Shown: one piece after another, positions 1-8,522 of the stretch
Position numbering within the stretch: position 1 is the stretch's first letter
Layout: every line of letters begins with the position of its first letter
Assembly (NCBI GenBank): GCA_002314455.1
Contig: DCFZ01000055.1
Coordinates: 1 to 64,000 of the forward strand
Direction: 5' to 3'
DNA length: 64,000 bases
Origin: Lentisphaeria bacterium UBA1791
GTDB taxonomy: Bacteria > Verrucomicrobiota > Lentisphaeria > Victivallales > Victivallaceae
Translations under genes and position numbers: made by a program
Notes under the pieces: model-generated
What the model was told of the DNA's origin: nothing
Database searches by the model: none
What the model saw: only the letters and a program-made list of their open reading frames with translations

Positions 1-51
1 AAATGGGTGTCCCGCGGCGCGGTACTTAGCTCTGCGCTTGCCCAAACACCC

Positions 52-96
52 CTGTTGCTTAACCTTGGAAGGTTTTGCAGCAGCCCCCCTTTTTTT
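52..96 (+). terminator. Rho-independent terminator of an upstream plus-strand transcript
   Basis: A hairpin with outer stem CTGTTGC/GCAGCAG (52-58 and 77-83, one G-U pair) and inner stem AACC/GGTT is followed by six C and then seven T (90-96). Just upstream, GGGTGT (5-10) can pair with ACACCC (46-51), so the transcript ending here looks structured and may be the tail of an RNA gene lying mostly outside the window. No coding frame is evident. The minus-strand gene at 120-1013 converges on it. Confidence 0.55.
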
Positions 97-119
97 ATGG
101 ATTTCTCTTGAGGTGATGC

Positions 120-1013
120 TTATGCTTCAAATTCGTCGTGGGGAATGACGAGATAACCGTAGTGAAGCTTGCCGCCATGGCGGTAGAAATCAAGAATCTT
201 TTTCTGGAGGGCGTTGGGGGTACTGACGCTTTCGGGATCGCGTCCGGCAAAGATGCGCCATAAAACGTCCGATTCCTGGGGCGTTGAAACGAGGTGACCG
301 AGCGTCCAAAATTTGCGGATGTTGCTTTTTTCAGGCAGAAACTGTGCAAGTTCTGCGTCAAAGAGCCACGAATGGCTGATGATCGCGCGGAAATCGTAAT
401 CCGGCTTGTTGATTTTCAACCACGCTTTGAGTTGCCGCAACGAGTCGCGGCAGGCGTCGACGTCGAGCGGATCACCCGCGTAGATGTGAAAATCAATAAT
501 GGGATCGCCCGTTTCGACGAAAGGCGCAAGATCAGCTTCTTCGCGGTAAAAGTCGGGCAATTGAAACTGAAGTCTTCCCAACTGGATCAACTCGCCTGCG
601 ATGTGGAGAAAATACCACCCGAAAACGTTGTCGTCAAAGCGCAGATCGCCGTAAAGATCAAGGTAGAATTGCGCCCAGTGCGCGAGGTCGCGCCAGACGA
701 CGGCAAAATCCGCTTGCGCGTAGTGCGCTCGCGCGTAATTCGCCTTTGCCGCTTCGTAGGAAAGGAGGATCAGCAACGCGTGAAAACGCTGTAATTCCAC
801 CTTGTCGAAAAACGCCTTGCCGCAGTCGCTTTTGCCCTTGCCCGCGGCGATCGCGTTGCAACACTCCAAAGTGAGCGCCGTCAGCCGCGCGTCGTCGGCG
901 ATTTTATCGTAAAGAAGACGCAGATTTTTCAGTGCATGAAGCGGAATCTCGCCCGCCGCGGCGGATGCTTCCACCGCCGTAAATGCCGGCAAGCGATCAA
1001 TGGCGTAAAACAA
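120..1013 (-). CDS. GNAT_C-like acyltransferase-domain protein
   Basis: Protein of 297 residues resembling the C-terminal domain of GNAT-like acyltransferase-domain proteins. The pattern seen is GRLQFQ near residue 146, then DFHIYAGDPLD, then ISHSWLFD near residue 214 followed by EKSNI, close to the family's H-I-P-x-G, CHSWLLD and SNI motifs. The substrate is unknown. It is the last gene of the minus-strand operon, three bases after the hldE-type gene. The function of the family is poorly established, so only the domain resemblance is claimed. Confidence 0.6.
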   Translation of the reverse strand: MFYAIDRLPAFTAVEASAAAGEIPLHALKNLRLLYDKIADDARLTALTLECCNAIAAGKGKSDCGKAFFDKVELQRFHALLILLSYEAAKANYARAHYAQADFAVVWRDLAHWAQFYLDLYGDLRFDDNVFGWYFLHIAGELIQLGRLQFQLPDFYREEADLAPFVETGDPIIDFHIYAGDPLDVDACRDSLRQLKAWLKINKPDYDFRAIISHSWLFDAELAQFLPEKSNIRKFWTLGHLVSTPQESDVLWRIFAGRDPESVSTPNALQKKILDFYRHGGKLHYGYLVIPHDEFEA

Positions 1014-1016
1014 TTG

Positions 1017-1490
1017 TCACCTCTGCATTTTTTCGATGACTTTGGTCGTGGAAAAGCCGTCGACAAAGGGCATAAAAACGATTTTGACGTGATGTTTTTC
1101 AAGCGCGGCGCGTTCCGAAGCGTCGAGCTTGTCGAGCGTATAGTCGCCCGCTTTGGTGTAGACGTCGGGCGCGAGCGCGGCAAGTTCCCGGTCGCAGCGC
1201 GCGCCGTCAAAGATCACGGCTTTGTCGACCGCTTTGAGTTGCGTGAGCAAAAAGGCGCGGTCGTTTTCCGCGTTGACGGGGCGCGCAGGCCCTTTCAGCG
1301 CGCGCACCGAAGCGTCGGAATTGACCAGCACGAGCAACGCGTCGCCGAGCTTTTTCGCTTCGGCGAGATAGCTCGCGTGGCCGCGGTGCAAAATGTCGAA
1401 ACAGCCGTTGGTGACGACGAGCGTCTTGTCGTCGGCTTTGAGTTGTGCGCGGTAGGCGACCGCCTCGGCGAGCGTCAGGACGTCGCTCAT
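1017..1490 (-). CDS. rfaE2: D-glycero-beta-D-manno-heptose 1-phosphate adenylyltransferase (HldE C-domain type)
   Basis: Transfers AMP from ATP to heptose 1-phosphate, giving ADP-heptose for the LPS inner core (established for the RfaE/HldE family). The 157 residues match a free-standing adenylyltransferase domain: TNGCFDILHRGH at residues 27-38 contains the nucleotidyltransferase HxGH motif, KAGDYT lies in the middle, and FSTTKVIEKM at the C-terminus matches the usual YSTT-type ending. The kinase domain fused to it in E. coli HldE is absent, so a separate kinase is expected elsewhere. It is one base from the dCMP deaminase gene upstream, so the two are surely co-transcribed. Confidence 0.88.
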   Translation of the reverse strand: MSDVLTLAEAVAYRAQLKADDKTLVVTNGCFDILHRGHASYLAEAKKLGDALLVLVNSDASVRALKGPARPVNAENDRAFLLTQLKAVDKAVIFDGARCDRELAALAPDVYTKAGDYTLDKLDASERAALEKHHVKIVFMPFVDGFSTTKVIEKMQR

Positions 1491-1491
1491 C

Positions 1492-1956
1492 TTATTCCTC
1501 CATGCAGCGGACGATGATGCCGGCTTCGTCGAGCAGTTTCATCGAAACGTCGTCGATCGAGTAGTGCTGGTGGTAGACCACTTCGACGATGCCGGCGTTG
1601 ATGATCATCTTGGCGCATTGCAGACAGGGGCTGAACGTCGTGTAGATCGTGGCGCCCTTGACTGCGATACCGTGATATGCCGCCTGTACGATCGCATTTT
1701 CCTCGGCGTGACTGCACAGGCAAGCCGAAAGATCGTGCCCGGAGGGCGTGTCGGAATTGCACCGCGGGCAACCGCCGTCACAGCAATTTCTGATCCCGCG
1801 CGGCGTGCCGTTGTAGCCCGTCGAAATGATCCGGCGGTCGCGTACCAGCACCGCCGCGACCTGCCGCCGCGAGCAGTTGCTGCGCGACGCCGCAACGTGA
1901 GCGATGTCCATAAAGTAGTGATCCCAGTCGGGGCGCGTCAGGTGAATTTCGCTCAT
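1492..1956 (-). CDS. dCMP deaminase family protein (ComEB-like)
   Basis: Zinc-dependent cytidine/deoxycytidylate deaminase of 154 residues, likely converting dCMP to dUMP for dTMP synthesis. The catalytic signature is clear: SHAEENAI supplies the zinc-binding His and the proton-shuttling Glu, and SPCLQCAKMI supplies the two zinc-binding Cys. A Cys-rich insert (CCDGGCPRC) before the active site is typical of bacterial dCMP deaminases and may bind a second zinc. It lies 15 bases after tsaB in the same operon. A related specificity cannot be excluded from sequence alone. Confidence 0.85.
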   Translation of the reverse strand: MSEIHLTRPDWDHYFMDIAHVAASRSNCSRRQVAAVLVRDRRIISTGYNGTPRGIRNCCDGGCPRCNSDTPSGHDLSACLCSHAEENAIVQAAYHGIAVKGATIYTTFSPCLQCAKMIINAGIVEVVYHQHYSIDDVSMKLLDEAGIIVRCMEE

Positions 1957-1971
1957 AATGTCAATCCTTTT

Positions 1972-2622
1972 TTAGTTGTTGGTGTAGACTGCCGGACGAA
2001 TGTAGACAAGTTTGGTCAGATCGTTGTCGAATCCGACTGAGGTGTTGCGCGCCAATGCCGCCGTGTCGGCCTTTTCGACCGGCGTGACTGCGACGGAAGA
2101 AGGCAACACCTTTTGGATTGCTTCCAAGTCGTGCAAATGACAGACGAAAACTTCGTCGGTGCGATTGGCGAAAAAGCGTTTTGCCTCCCCCGCGTTGAGT
2201 ACATTCGTTTCGCCGGTGGGGATGGCTTCGCCGTTTTCGCGTTTCAAACCGAAATAGAGCAACTCCTGATTGCGTCCGTCGTAGAGTGCGCCGATTTTTT
2301 TTGCCTCGATCGCGCCGCAGGCGAGGGCGACCGCCCCGGGGACGCCGCGGCACGCTTGCTTGCCGTTGCCGAAGCACCAGCCGGAAACGAGCGCGGCAAC
2401 CATGCGCAACGCGGTGAAACTTCCGGGGCCCGAGCCGACGCTCCACTTGTCGACGTCGGCAAGCTTCAGACGGTTTTCCGCAAGTTTGCCCAAAATGAAT
2501 TCGGGCAGCGCCGCGGCTTCGCGGCCGTACATCTCGGTGCGCGCATCGACGAGCTGGACGTCATCCTTGAGAACGGCGAGCGCGATGCCGTCCGGTTCCG
2601 GATTCAAAACGGCGTGGATCAT
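1972..2622 (-). CDS. tsaB: tRNA threonylcarbamoyladenosine biosynthesis protein TsaB
   Basis: Partner of TsaD in making t6A at position 37 of ANN-decoding tRNAs. The 216-residue protein carries VGSGPGSFTALRMV, the TsaB hallmark loop (usually GPGSFTGLR), in an ASKHA-fold N-terminal half. The start at 2622 is chosen because its ATG overlaps the lysA stop as ATGA; the frame stays open far upstream but only antisense to lysA codon use. The C-terminal half is divergent, as is usual for TsaB. tsaD and tsaE are not in the window. Confidence 0.85.
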   Translation of the reverse strand: MIHAVLNPEPDGIALAVLKDDVQLVDARTEMYGREAAALPEFILGKLAENRLKLADVDKWSVGSGPGSFTALRMVAALVSGWCFGNGKQACRGVPGAVALACGAIEAKKIGALYDGRNQELLYFGLKRENGEAIPTGETNVLNAGEAKRFFANRTDEVFVCHLHDLEAIQKVLPSSVAVTPVEKADTAALARNTSVGFDNDLTKLVYIRPAVYTNN

Positions 2623-3833
2623 TTGCACTCCTTCAAGATCTGGTCGATGAGTTCCGCATCGCTCAAACGCTTGCGTTCGGCGATGACCTTTTCGCAGGAA
2701 ACGACCACTTCCGACGGCATCGGACGCAGGTTGTAGACCCCGCCCATCGAGTAACAGTAGGCGCCCGCGTTGCGGATTGCCAGAAGATCGTATTCGCGGA
2801 TCTCCGGCAACTCGCGCTGTTCGGCGAAGCGGTCGCCGGTCTCGCAGATGTTGCCGCAGACGTCGTAGCAGAAACACTTGCCGTCGGGGTTGGTCAGATT
2901 GTCGATTTGGTGATACGCGCCGTAAAGCATCGGGCGGATCAGCTGGGGAAAACCGGAATTGCATCCGGCGATCAGCCGTTCGCGGTTGTGCTTGATCGTG
3001 TTGACTTCGACGACGAGGTGACCCGATTGCGCGACGAGGAATTTCCCCGGTTCAAAGAGCATATTGAGCTTCTTGCCGTAGCGGTCGCAAAAGACGGCGA
3101 ACTTTTCAGCGATCACCTTGCCCATGGCGACGTAGTCGATCTCGGCTTCGCCGGGTTTGTAGGGCACTTTGAAGCCGCCGCCGAAATCGAGCATCTCGAG
3201 TTCGGGGAAGTTCTCGCGCGTCGCGATCGACATCAGTTTTTCCATTGCGGCGTAGACCGATTCGGCGTGCTGAAGTCCGCTGCCCGTATGTTCGTGGAGT
3301 CCGACGACGTGAAGACCGCCTTCCTTGACCAAACGCTTGACTTCCTCGACGTCGTCGAGCAGGATGCCAAATTTCGTCAGCGCGCCCGCCGTCATCGTGT
3401 GAACGCTGTCACCGTCGCAGACGTCGGGGTTGAAGCGCAGACAAAGGCGCATCCCCTTGTAATCGCGGGCGATCTTGCGCAGACGCGAAAGCGAACCGAT
3501 GTTCATCAATACGCCGGTCGAAAAGACGCGTTCAAATTCGGCGTCGGTCATATTGTTGGCGGTGTAGATGATGCGCTCCTTGGCGAAACCGAGCCGCAGG
3601 GCGTATTCGACTTCGGCGGGACTGACGGCATCAATGCCCGCGCCGAGCGCCAGAAGCGTTTTCAGAATGCCCGGCTGGTAGTTCGCCTTGAGCGCGTACT
3701 GGATCTTGAGCGAATCCGAGGGAATGAAGCGGAAAAGGTCGCGGTAGCGCGCGGCGACGCAGTCGGCGTCGTAAACGAAAAGCGGCGTGCCGTAGTTCCG
3801 GGCGAGTTGAGTCAATAAAGCATTGGGAATCAT
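2619..3833 (-). CDS. lysA: Diaminopimelate decarboxylase
   Basis: PLP enzyme of fold type III that decarboxylates meso-diaminopimelate to lysine. Visible motifs are YALKANYQP (PLP lysine, about residue 49), HEHTGSGL, the phosphate-binding GGGFKVPY, EPGKFLV, and the C-terminal CGNICETGD with the active-site Cys, then NAGAYCYSMGG. At 404 residues it has normal family length. It follows the cupin gene by three bases and overlaps tsaB by four. dapB of the same pathway is elsewhere in this window (40476). A carboxynorspermidine decarboxylase is the main alternative, but the CGNICETGD region favours LysA. Confidence 0.88.
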   Translation of the reverse strand: MIPNALLTQLARNYGTPLFVYDADCVAARYRDLFRFIPSDSLKIQYALKANYQPGILKTLLALGAGIDAVSPAEVEYALRLGFAKERIIYTANNMTDAEFERVFSTGVLMNIGSLSRLRKIARDYKGMRLCLRFNPDVCDGDSVHTMTAGALTKFGILLDDVEEVKRLVKEGGLHVVGLHEHTGSGLQHAESVYAAMEKLMSIATRENFPELEMLDFGGGFKVPYKPGEAEIDYVAMGKVIAEKFAVFCDRYGKKLNMLFEPGKFLVAQSGHLVVEVNTIKHNRERLIAGCNSGFPQLIRPMLYGAYHQIDNLTNPDGKCFCYDVCGNICETGDRFAEQRELPEIREYDLLAIRNAGAYCYSMGGVYNLRPMPSEVVVSCEKVIAERKRLSDAELIDQILKECK

Positions 3834-3836
3834 CGC

Positions 3837-4196
3837 TTATTTCTCCGGAAATTTGCCGATGAACGCCATCAGCACGAGATCGTCGCTGCCGACGTTTTTG
3901 ATCGCGTGCCCGGCGCCGTTGCCGGTGAGGAGCGTGTCGCCCGCGTGGAGAAGTTCCTTTTTGCCGTTGTCGTCGGCTTCGGCGGTGCCGGAAACAAGGT
4001 AAAAGATTTCCTCTTCGAGACCGTGCTCGTGATAGCCGATCGAATTGCCGGGGGCGAGGGTGATCTTGGCGCACATGCGCGTCGCCGAGCGGAGTTCTTT
4101 TTCCGCTTCCCACAAATGTTCGATCTTGACGGTGCCGTTGCCGCCGCGCATCGCTTCGCGGAGGTCGACCCGGTATTCGTTTTCATGACGGATCAT
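3837..4196 (-). CDS. Cupin-domain protein
   Basis: Small single-domain cupin of 119 residues. Motif 1 is visible as GYHEHGLEEEIFYLVSG (metal-binding His, His and Glu) and motif 2 as GDTLLTGNGAGHAIKN. Such proteins often bind a metal and a small metabolite, but the ligand cannot be read from the sequence. It is the first gene of the operon that runs down to 120, placed directly behind a strong promoter (4234-4262), so it could sense or modify a metabolite linked to the lysine/DAP branch; that link is only inference. Confidence 0.8.
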   Translation of the reverse strand: MIRHENEYRVDLREAMRGGNGTVKIEHLWEAEKELRSATRMCAKITLAPGNSIGYHEHGLEEEIFYLVSGTAEADDNGKKELLHAGDTLLTGNGAGHAIKNVGSDDLVLMAFIGKFPEK

Positions 4197-4233
4197 CGTA
4201 AAACCTCATATAAAATTGGAACGTTGTGCTTTA

Positions 4234-4262
4234 AATATACCTCGCGCGCGCGATTTTTTCAA
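4234..4262 (-). promoter_or_regulatory. Sigma-70 type promoter for the cupin-lysA-tsaB operon
   Basis: Read on the minus strand: TTGAAA (4257-4262), a 17-base spacer, then TATATT (4234-4239). It lies 38 bases before the cupin start codon and diverges from the helicase promoter at 4272-4300. Confidence 0.8.
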
Positions 4263-4271
4263 TAAAAGCGT

Positions 4272-4300
4272 TTGGAAAAATCTTCCTTTTGTGCTATGTT
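4272..4300 (+). promoter_or_regulatory. Sigma-70 type promoter for the SNF2 helicase and miaA
   Basis: TTGGAA (4272-4277), 17-base spacer, TATGTT (4295-4300), 36 bases before the helicase ATG at 4337. It is divergent from, and only about ten bases away from, the operon promoter on the other strand. Confidence 0.75.
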
Positions 4301-4336
4301 AATAAATTGCATTGATGAATTTTTACGGAAAACACG

Positions 4337-7300
4337 ATGAAATCAAGTTTTGAAGACCGGTTGATTTCGCGGTGCGGCGAGGCGAATCTCAAGGCCGCGA
4401 AGCAACTTTTGAAAAATCATTTTCTGCTCGGCGCATGGCGGGACAAGGAAAACCGCCTCTGCGGCCGCTTTGCCAACGAGTCCGGCGCGCCGATTGAAAC
4501 GGCGGTCGAAACCGGCGACGAGGCGAGATCCGTTTGCAGTTGCAAAGACGAAATGCCGCTCTGCAGTCACGGCGCCGCGCTCGTTTTGTATTCGGGCAGC
4601 ATCGCCGCGCGGCGGCGGCTCGTCGACGAACCGCCGCCGAGTTACTACGCAGGAATGAAACAGGAAGATTTTTCGCTCCTCGCCAAACGGTGCCGGTTGC
4701 CCAAGGCGTACCTCGAGATCGAGGCGTACAGCAACTTCCCGCACGTCCCGAGCAAGTGGGAAAACGTCACGCTCGCCGTCGCGCTTTACGGCGATGGCAA
4801 CCGCAAGTATCTCGGCAACCTCAACAATCTGCGCAAACTCTACTTCGACAAAAATCTCGGCGTCACGCTCCGCTACGAAGACTTTTCGCTTCAGGAACAG
4901 CAGATCATCCGCTTCCTCTCGGTCAACGGCGAAGTGTGCGGCGGTCACGTCACGCTCGACGCCGAAGCGACGGCGGAATTCTTTCACACGCTGATCGACT
5001 TTCCCCGCTTTTTCAAGGCGGGCAAGGTGTTGGTCGTCCACGGCGAACCGGCGACGCCGGTACTGCTCGCGTCGGGGCATTCGCTTTACCCCGGCTTTAT
5101 GGTCGACGGCGCGGCGATCGCCGCCGGCGGCGTCAAGGTCGTCGCCGGACGCGCCGGATGCTGGCTCGGCAGGGACGGCGAATACTTTTTCATCCCCGCA
5201 ACGACCGAGATCACCTTTTTGCGCAACTTTTTCCGCGCCGGACCGCACCGGCTGCCGGAAAACACCACGCGCGAGGAGTACTTGGCGCACTTTCCGTTTC
5301 CCGTCATTCCGATGCGCAGTCCGGAACCGAAAGTCGTCGCGCCGCAGATCCTGCTCGACGGCGCCATTTCCGACGGCGCATTGCTGCTTCAGGTGCGCTA
5401 TCTTTACGACGATCAGCTCTTGCCGATGCACTCCGGTGCGCTCGGCAGGAACGGCAAATTTTTCTACAAGCGCGACCGCGAACTCGAAAATCAGTTTGAA
5501 ACTTCGCTCGAACTTTTCGGCTTTCAATTCATCGGCAACGAGGCGAAACTTGACTGCACTTCATCGTGGGGGCAGGCGGGATTTTTCCTCGATCGCGTCT
5601 TGCCGGATTATCTGGAGCGCTATCCGCAGATCGCGCTCGGCGCGACGTTGAGCAAACTCTGCCGCGGCGGCGACGGGTTGCCGCCGGTCGAGGTCAAATT
5701 TGCCCTGCAAAGCGACGTCGGCGACGGATACATTTTGCACTACGACATTTTGTGCGGCAACGAAGCGTTGATCTGGCAAGATGTCACGCTTGTCGCCGCC
5801 GTGCACGGCGATTACGTCATTTCCAAAAAAGGAAAATTGTTTGCGCTTTCCGACGCCGTCGGCAGACTCTTTCGCGCGCTCCCGTCGGCGGTGCGCGATC
5901 ACAACGATTTCGCGCAGACGTTTGAATTGCCGCGCTGTAACTTTGAGTACTTCGTCGCGTTGACGCGCGACATTCCCGGCGCGTTGCCCGCCTCGTTGCA
6001 AGGGAGCAACGCTCCCATTGTCGCCGCCGAACCGGAATTTCACTTTGACGGCACTTTGCGCGATTATCAGAAAGAGGGCGTCGGCTTTCTGCAATGGATG
6101 AGCGACCGCAACTACAACGCGCTCCTCGCCGACGAAATGGGGTTGGGCAAAACGGTGCAATTGCTCGCGTTGCTCGCTTCGCGGCTCAAGCGCGGCGGTG
6201 CGCCGGCGCTGATCGTCTGCCCCGCGTCGCTCGTCGTCAACTGGGAGCGCGAAGCGCATCGCTTCGTCCCCGATTTCGTCGTCGCCGCGCCGCAGGGGGC
6301 GGAGCGCACTGCCTTGCTCAAAAAGGAGTTGACGTGCAATGTATTGATCCTTTCCTACGCCGCGGCGCGCTTGAGCCGCGAGGAATTGCTCAAGACGGAA
6401 TTTGAATTCGTCGTCCTTGACGAAGCCCAGCACATCAAAAACCCCGGTTCCGGCAATGCGAAAAACTGCAAACATCTGAAATCCCGCCACCGGGTGGTGC
6501 TGACCGGCACGCCGCTGGAAAATTCGCCGGAGGACTTGTGGAGTGTGATGGATTTCCTCCAGCCTGGGATGCTCGGCACCTTGCCGGATTTCCGCCGCCG
6601 CTACGCCGAGATTGCGACGAGCGACGAATTAAGGTGCGATCTCGCGTTGCGCGTTCAGCCTTTCATCAAGCGGCGCACCAAAGCCGAGGTCGCCGCCGAT
6701 CTGCCGCCAAAGAGCGAACTTGTCCTCTACTGCGATTTCGCCCCCGATCAGCGCAAACTTTACGACGAGGTTCTCGCCGAGGGGCGGCGCACGATCGCCA
6801 AGTGCAAGCGCGGCGACGCCCGCGGCAACGCGGCGATCTTTACAACCTTGTTGCGCTTGCGGCAAGTCTGCTGCAATCCGGCGCTGTTGCCTGACGGCAG
6901 CGGAAAAAAGGTTTCCTCCGCCAAGCAGGAACTGCTGATGGAGCTGTTGCACGAAAATATTGACAGCTGTCATAAAGTCTTGCTTTTCAGTCAGTTCACG
7001 ACGCTTTTACAGTCGCTTTTTCCGGCGCTTGACGAAGCGAAGATCCGCTTTGAATACCTCGACGGCGCGACGACGAAACGGCAGACGCACGTCGATCATT
7101 TCAATCAGAGCGCCGACATCCCGCTCTTTCTCTTGAGCCTCAAGGCTGGCGGCACGGGGCTCAACCTCACGTCCGCCGACCGCGTCATCATCTACGATCC
7201 GTGGTGGAATCCCGCAGTCGAACTTCAGGCGGCGGATCGGACGCACCGTATCGGTCAGACCCGCCCCGTGATGACGGTAAAACTCGTCGTCCGCGACTCG

Positions 7301-7429
7301 GTCGAGGAAAAGATTCTGGAACTTCAGGGACGCAAGCGCAAACTTTTCGATCAACTGGTCGAAGCGCCTGGCAGCGAGCAGCTTTCGCTCGACGAATTGC
7401 GCTTCCTTTTGGAAGATACGAAATCGTGA
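4337..7429 (+). CDS. SNF2-family DEAD/DEAH-box helicase with SWIM zinc finger
   Basis: A 1030-residue Swi2/Snf2-type ATPase, a DNA translocase. The N-terminal part has a SWIM zinc finger: Cys67-x-Cys69, then Cys76-x-His78. The helicase core starts near residue 570: LADEMGLGKT (Walker A, about 598), DEAQHIKN (Walker B, about 695), LTGTPLENSP (motif III), and DRTHRIGQTRPV (motif VI, about 966). Bacterial SWIM-SNF2 proteins are widespread and mostly uncharacterised; some cluster with restriction or defence genes, but here the downstream partner is miaA. Transcribed from its own promoter. Its stop overlaps the miaA GTG start. Confidence 0.92.
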   Translation: MKSSFEDRLISRCGEANLKAAKQLLKNHFLLGAWRDKENRLCGRFANESGAPIETAVETGDEARSVCSCKDEMPLCSHGAALVLYSGSIAARRRLVDEPPPSYYAGMKQEDFSLLAKRCRLPKAYLEIEAYSNFPHVPSKWENVTLAVALYGDGNRKYLGNLNNLRKLYFDKNLGVTLRYEDFSLQEQQIIRFLSVNGEVCGGHVTLDAEATAEFFHTLIDFPRFFKAGKVLVVHGEPATPVLLASGHSLYPGFMVDGAAIAAGGVKVVAGRAGCWLGRDGEYFFIPATTEITFLRNFFRAGPHRLPENTTREEYLAHFPFPVIPMRSPEPKVVAPQILLDGAISDGALLLQVRYLYDDQLLPMHSGALGRNGKFFYKRDRELENQFETSLELFGFQFIGNEAKLDCTSSWGQAGFFLDRVLPDYLERYPQIALGATLSKLCRGGDGLPPVEVKFALQSDVGDGYILHYDILCGNEALIWQDVTLVAAVHGDYVISKKGKLFALSDAVGRLFRALPSAVRDHNDFAQTFELPRCNFEYFVALTRDIPGALPASLQGSNAPIVAAEPEFHFDGTLRDYQKEGVGFLQWMSDRNYNALLADEMGLGKTVQLLALLASRLKRGGAPALIVCPASLVVNWEREAHRFVPDFVVAAPQGAERTALLKKELTCNVLILSYAAARLSREELLKTEFEFVVLDEAQHIKNPGSGNAKNCKHLKSRHRVVLTGTPLENSPEDLWSVMDFLQPGMLGTLPDFRRRYAEIATSDELRCDLALRVQPFIKRRTKAEVAADLPPKSELVLYCDFAPDQRKLYDEVLAEGRRTIAKCKRGDARGNAAIFTTLLRLRQVCCNPALLPDGSGKKVSSAKQELLMELLHENIDSCHKVLLFSQFTTLLQSLFPALDEAKIRFEYLDGATTKRQTHVDHFNQSADIPLFLLSLKAGGTGLNLTSADRVIIYDPWWNPAVELQAADRTHRIGQTRPVMTVKLVVRDSVEEKILELQGRKRKLFDQLVEAPGSEQLSLDELRFLLEDTKS

Positions 7430-8283
7430 AGATCGTCGTCATCATGGGGCCGACCGCTTCCGGCAAAAGCGCGATGGCATTGAAACTCGCGCAGGAGCGC
7501 AACGGCGAGATTGTTTCCGCCGACTCGATGCAGCTGTACCGCGACCTTGCGATCGGTACCGCGCAACCGACTGAAGAAGAAAAACTTAAGGTCGCTCATC
7601 ATCTCGTCGGTTGCTTCCCGTTGTCGGAAAAGATCGACGTCTATCGCTACTGCCGTCTTGCCGACGAAAAAATCGCCGGAATTGCGGCGCGCGGCCATTT
7701 GCCGATCATCTGCGGCGGCACCGGGTTTTATCTTAAGGCATTGTTGCGCGGGTTGGACGATCTGCCGGGCGACGACGCACTGCGCAAAAAACTGGATGAA
7801 AAATACGATTCCGACGCCGGGTATACGCGGCTTGTCAACGAGATGCAAAAACTTGACCCGCAAGGACTTGAAAAGTTTGCAAACTGCCGGCGGAAATTGA
7901 TCCGCGCGCTGGAAGTGCGACTGCTTTCCGGCAAGTCGATCCTCGAACTTCAACAGGGGCAGGGGGCGTTGCGCTACGACGTCGAAGCCTACCGCCTTGA
8001 GATGACGCCGGAAAAACTGCGCGTCAGAATCGCGGCGCGCGCCCAAAAGATGCTCGATTCCGGCTGGATCGACGAAGCGCGTTATGCGTTGTCGGCAGGT
8101 TTGCTCGATTCCCCGACCGCGCATCAGGCGATCGGCTACCGCGACATCGGTGAATTTCTCGCGGGGAAAATCGACCGTCCGCGTTTGCTCGAACGCATTG
8201 TGACTGCGACGGGGCAGTACGCCCGCCGTCAGCGCACCTGGTTCCGCCACCAGCACCCCGAAGCGCAGATCGTTGCGCTGTAA
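7426..8283 (+). CDS. miaA: tRNA dimethylallyltransferase
   Basis: Adds a dimethylallyl group to A37 of tRNAs reading UNN codons. The start is taken as GTG at 7426, overlapping the helicase stop, because the protein then begins VKIVVIMGPTASGKS with the P-loop in the usual place; an ATG at 7444 would cut the first beta strand, and the long upstream open frame is only shadow of the helicase. Motifs: DSMQLYRDLAIGTAQPT, GGTGFYLKALLRG, and AIGYRDIGEFLAG. The length of 285 residues is at the short end for MiaA. Confidence 0.93.
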   Translation: MKIVVIMGPTASGKSAMALKLAQERNGEIVSADSMQLYRDLAIGTAQPTEEEKLKVAHHLVGCFPLSEKIDVYRYCRLADEKIAGIAARGHLPIICGGTGFYLKALLRGLDDLPGDDALRKKLDEKYDSDAGYTRLVNEMQKLDPQGLEKFANCRRKLIRALEVRLLSGKSILELQQGQGALRYDVEAYRLEMTPEKLRVRIAARAQKMLDSGWIDEARYALSAGLLDSPTAHQAIGYRDIGEFLAGKIDRPRLLERIVTATGQYARRQRTWFRHQHPEAQIVAL

Positions 8284-8296
8284 TCGCGCATTTAAC

Positions 8297-8325
8297 TTGC
8301 AAAACGCGCGTTGGGCGTGTATATT
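8297..8325 (+). promoter_or_regulatory. Sigma-70 type promoter of pnp
   Basis: TTGCAA (8297-8302), 17-base spacer, TATATT (8320-8325). It gives a leader of roughly 190 bases before the pnp start codon at 8523. Confidence 0.8.
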
Positions 8326-8361
8326 ATTTAAATAAATGTGGTATAGGATCTTTTTTGCCGC

Positions 8362-8428
8362 TTTCACGACGGGTACGTTTTCGTGGAATTCGGTCGTTAT
8401 CAGCCGCCGCAACGGTCGGCGGTTGATA
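8362..8428 (+). promoter_or_regulatory. Structured leader of pnp with a long hairpin
   Basis: The untranslated pnp leader holds two inverted repeats. The first pairs CACGA with TCGTG around a ten-base loop. The second is strong: TATCAGCCGCCG (8398-8409) pairs with CGGCGGTTGATA (8417-8428), twelve pairs with one G-U and a seven-base loop. No T-run follows, so it is not a terminator. In E. coli a long pnp leader hairpin is cut by RNase III for PNPase autoregulation; an equivalent role here is inference. I see nothing else in the gene-free stretch 8284-8522. Confidence 0.5.
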
Positions 8429-8522
8429 CCGGGATTCCGCGCGAAAGCCCCGCTTCATTGAGAAAGACAAATAAGTTTTTATCCATAGAAATCCAAAACA
8501 AGATGAAAGGATTCAAATCAAA

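Noticed and set aside
52..83. GGAA loop at the window start as a 4.5S/SRP RNA
   Set aside because: The conserved SRP helix 8 bases around the loop are absent; the element is better explained as a terminator hairpin.
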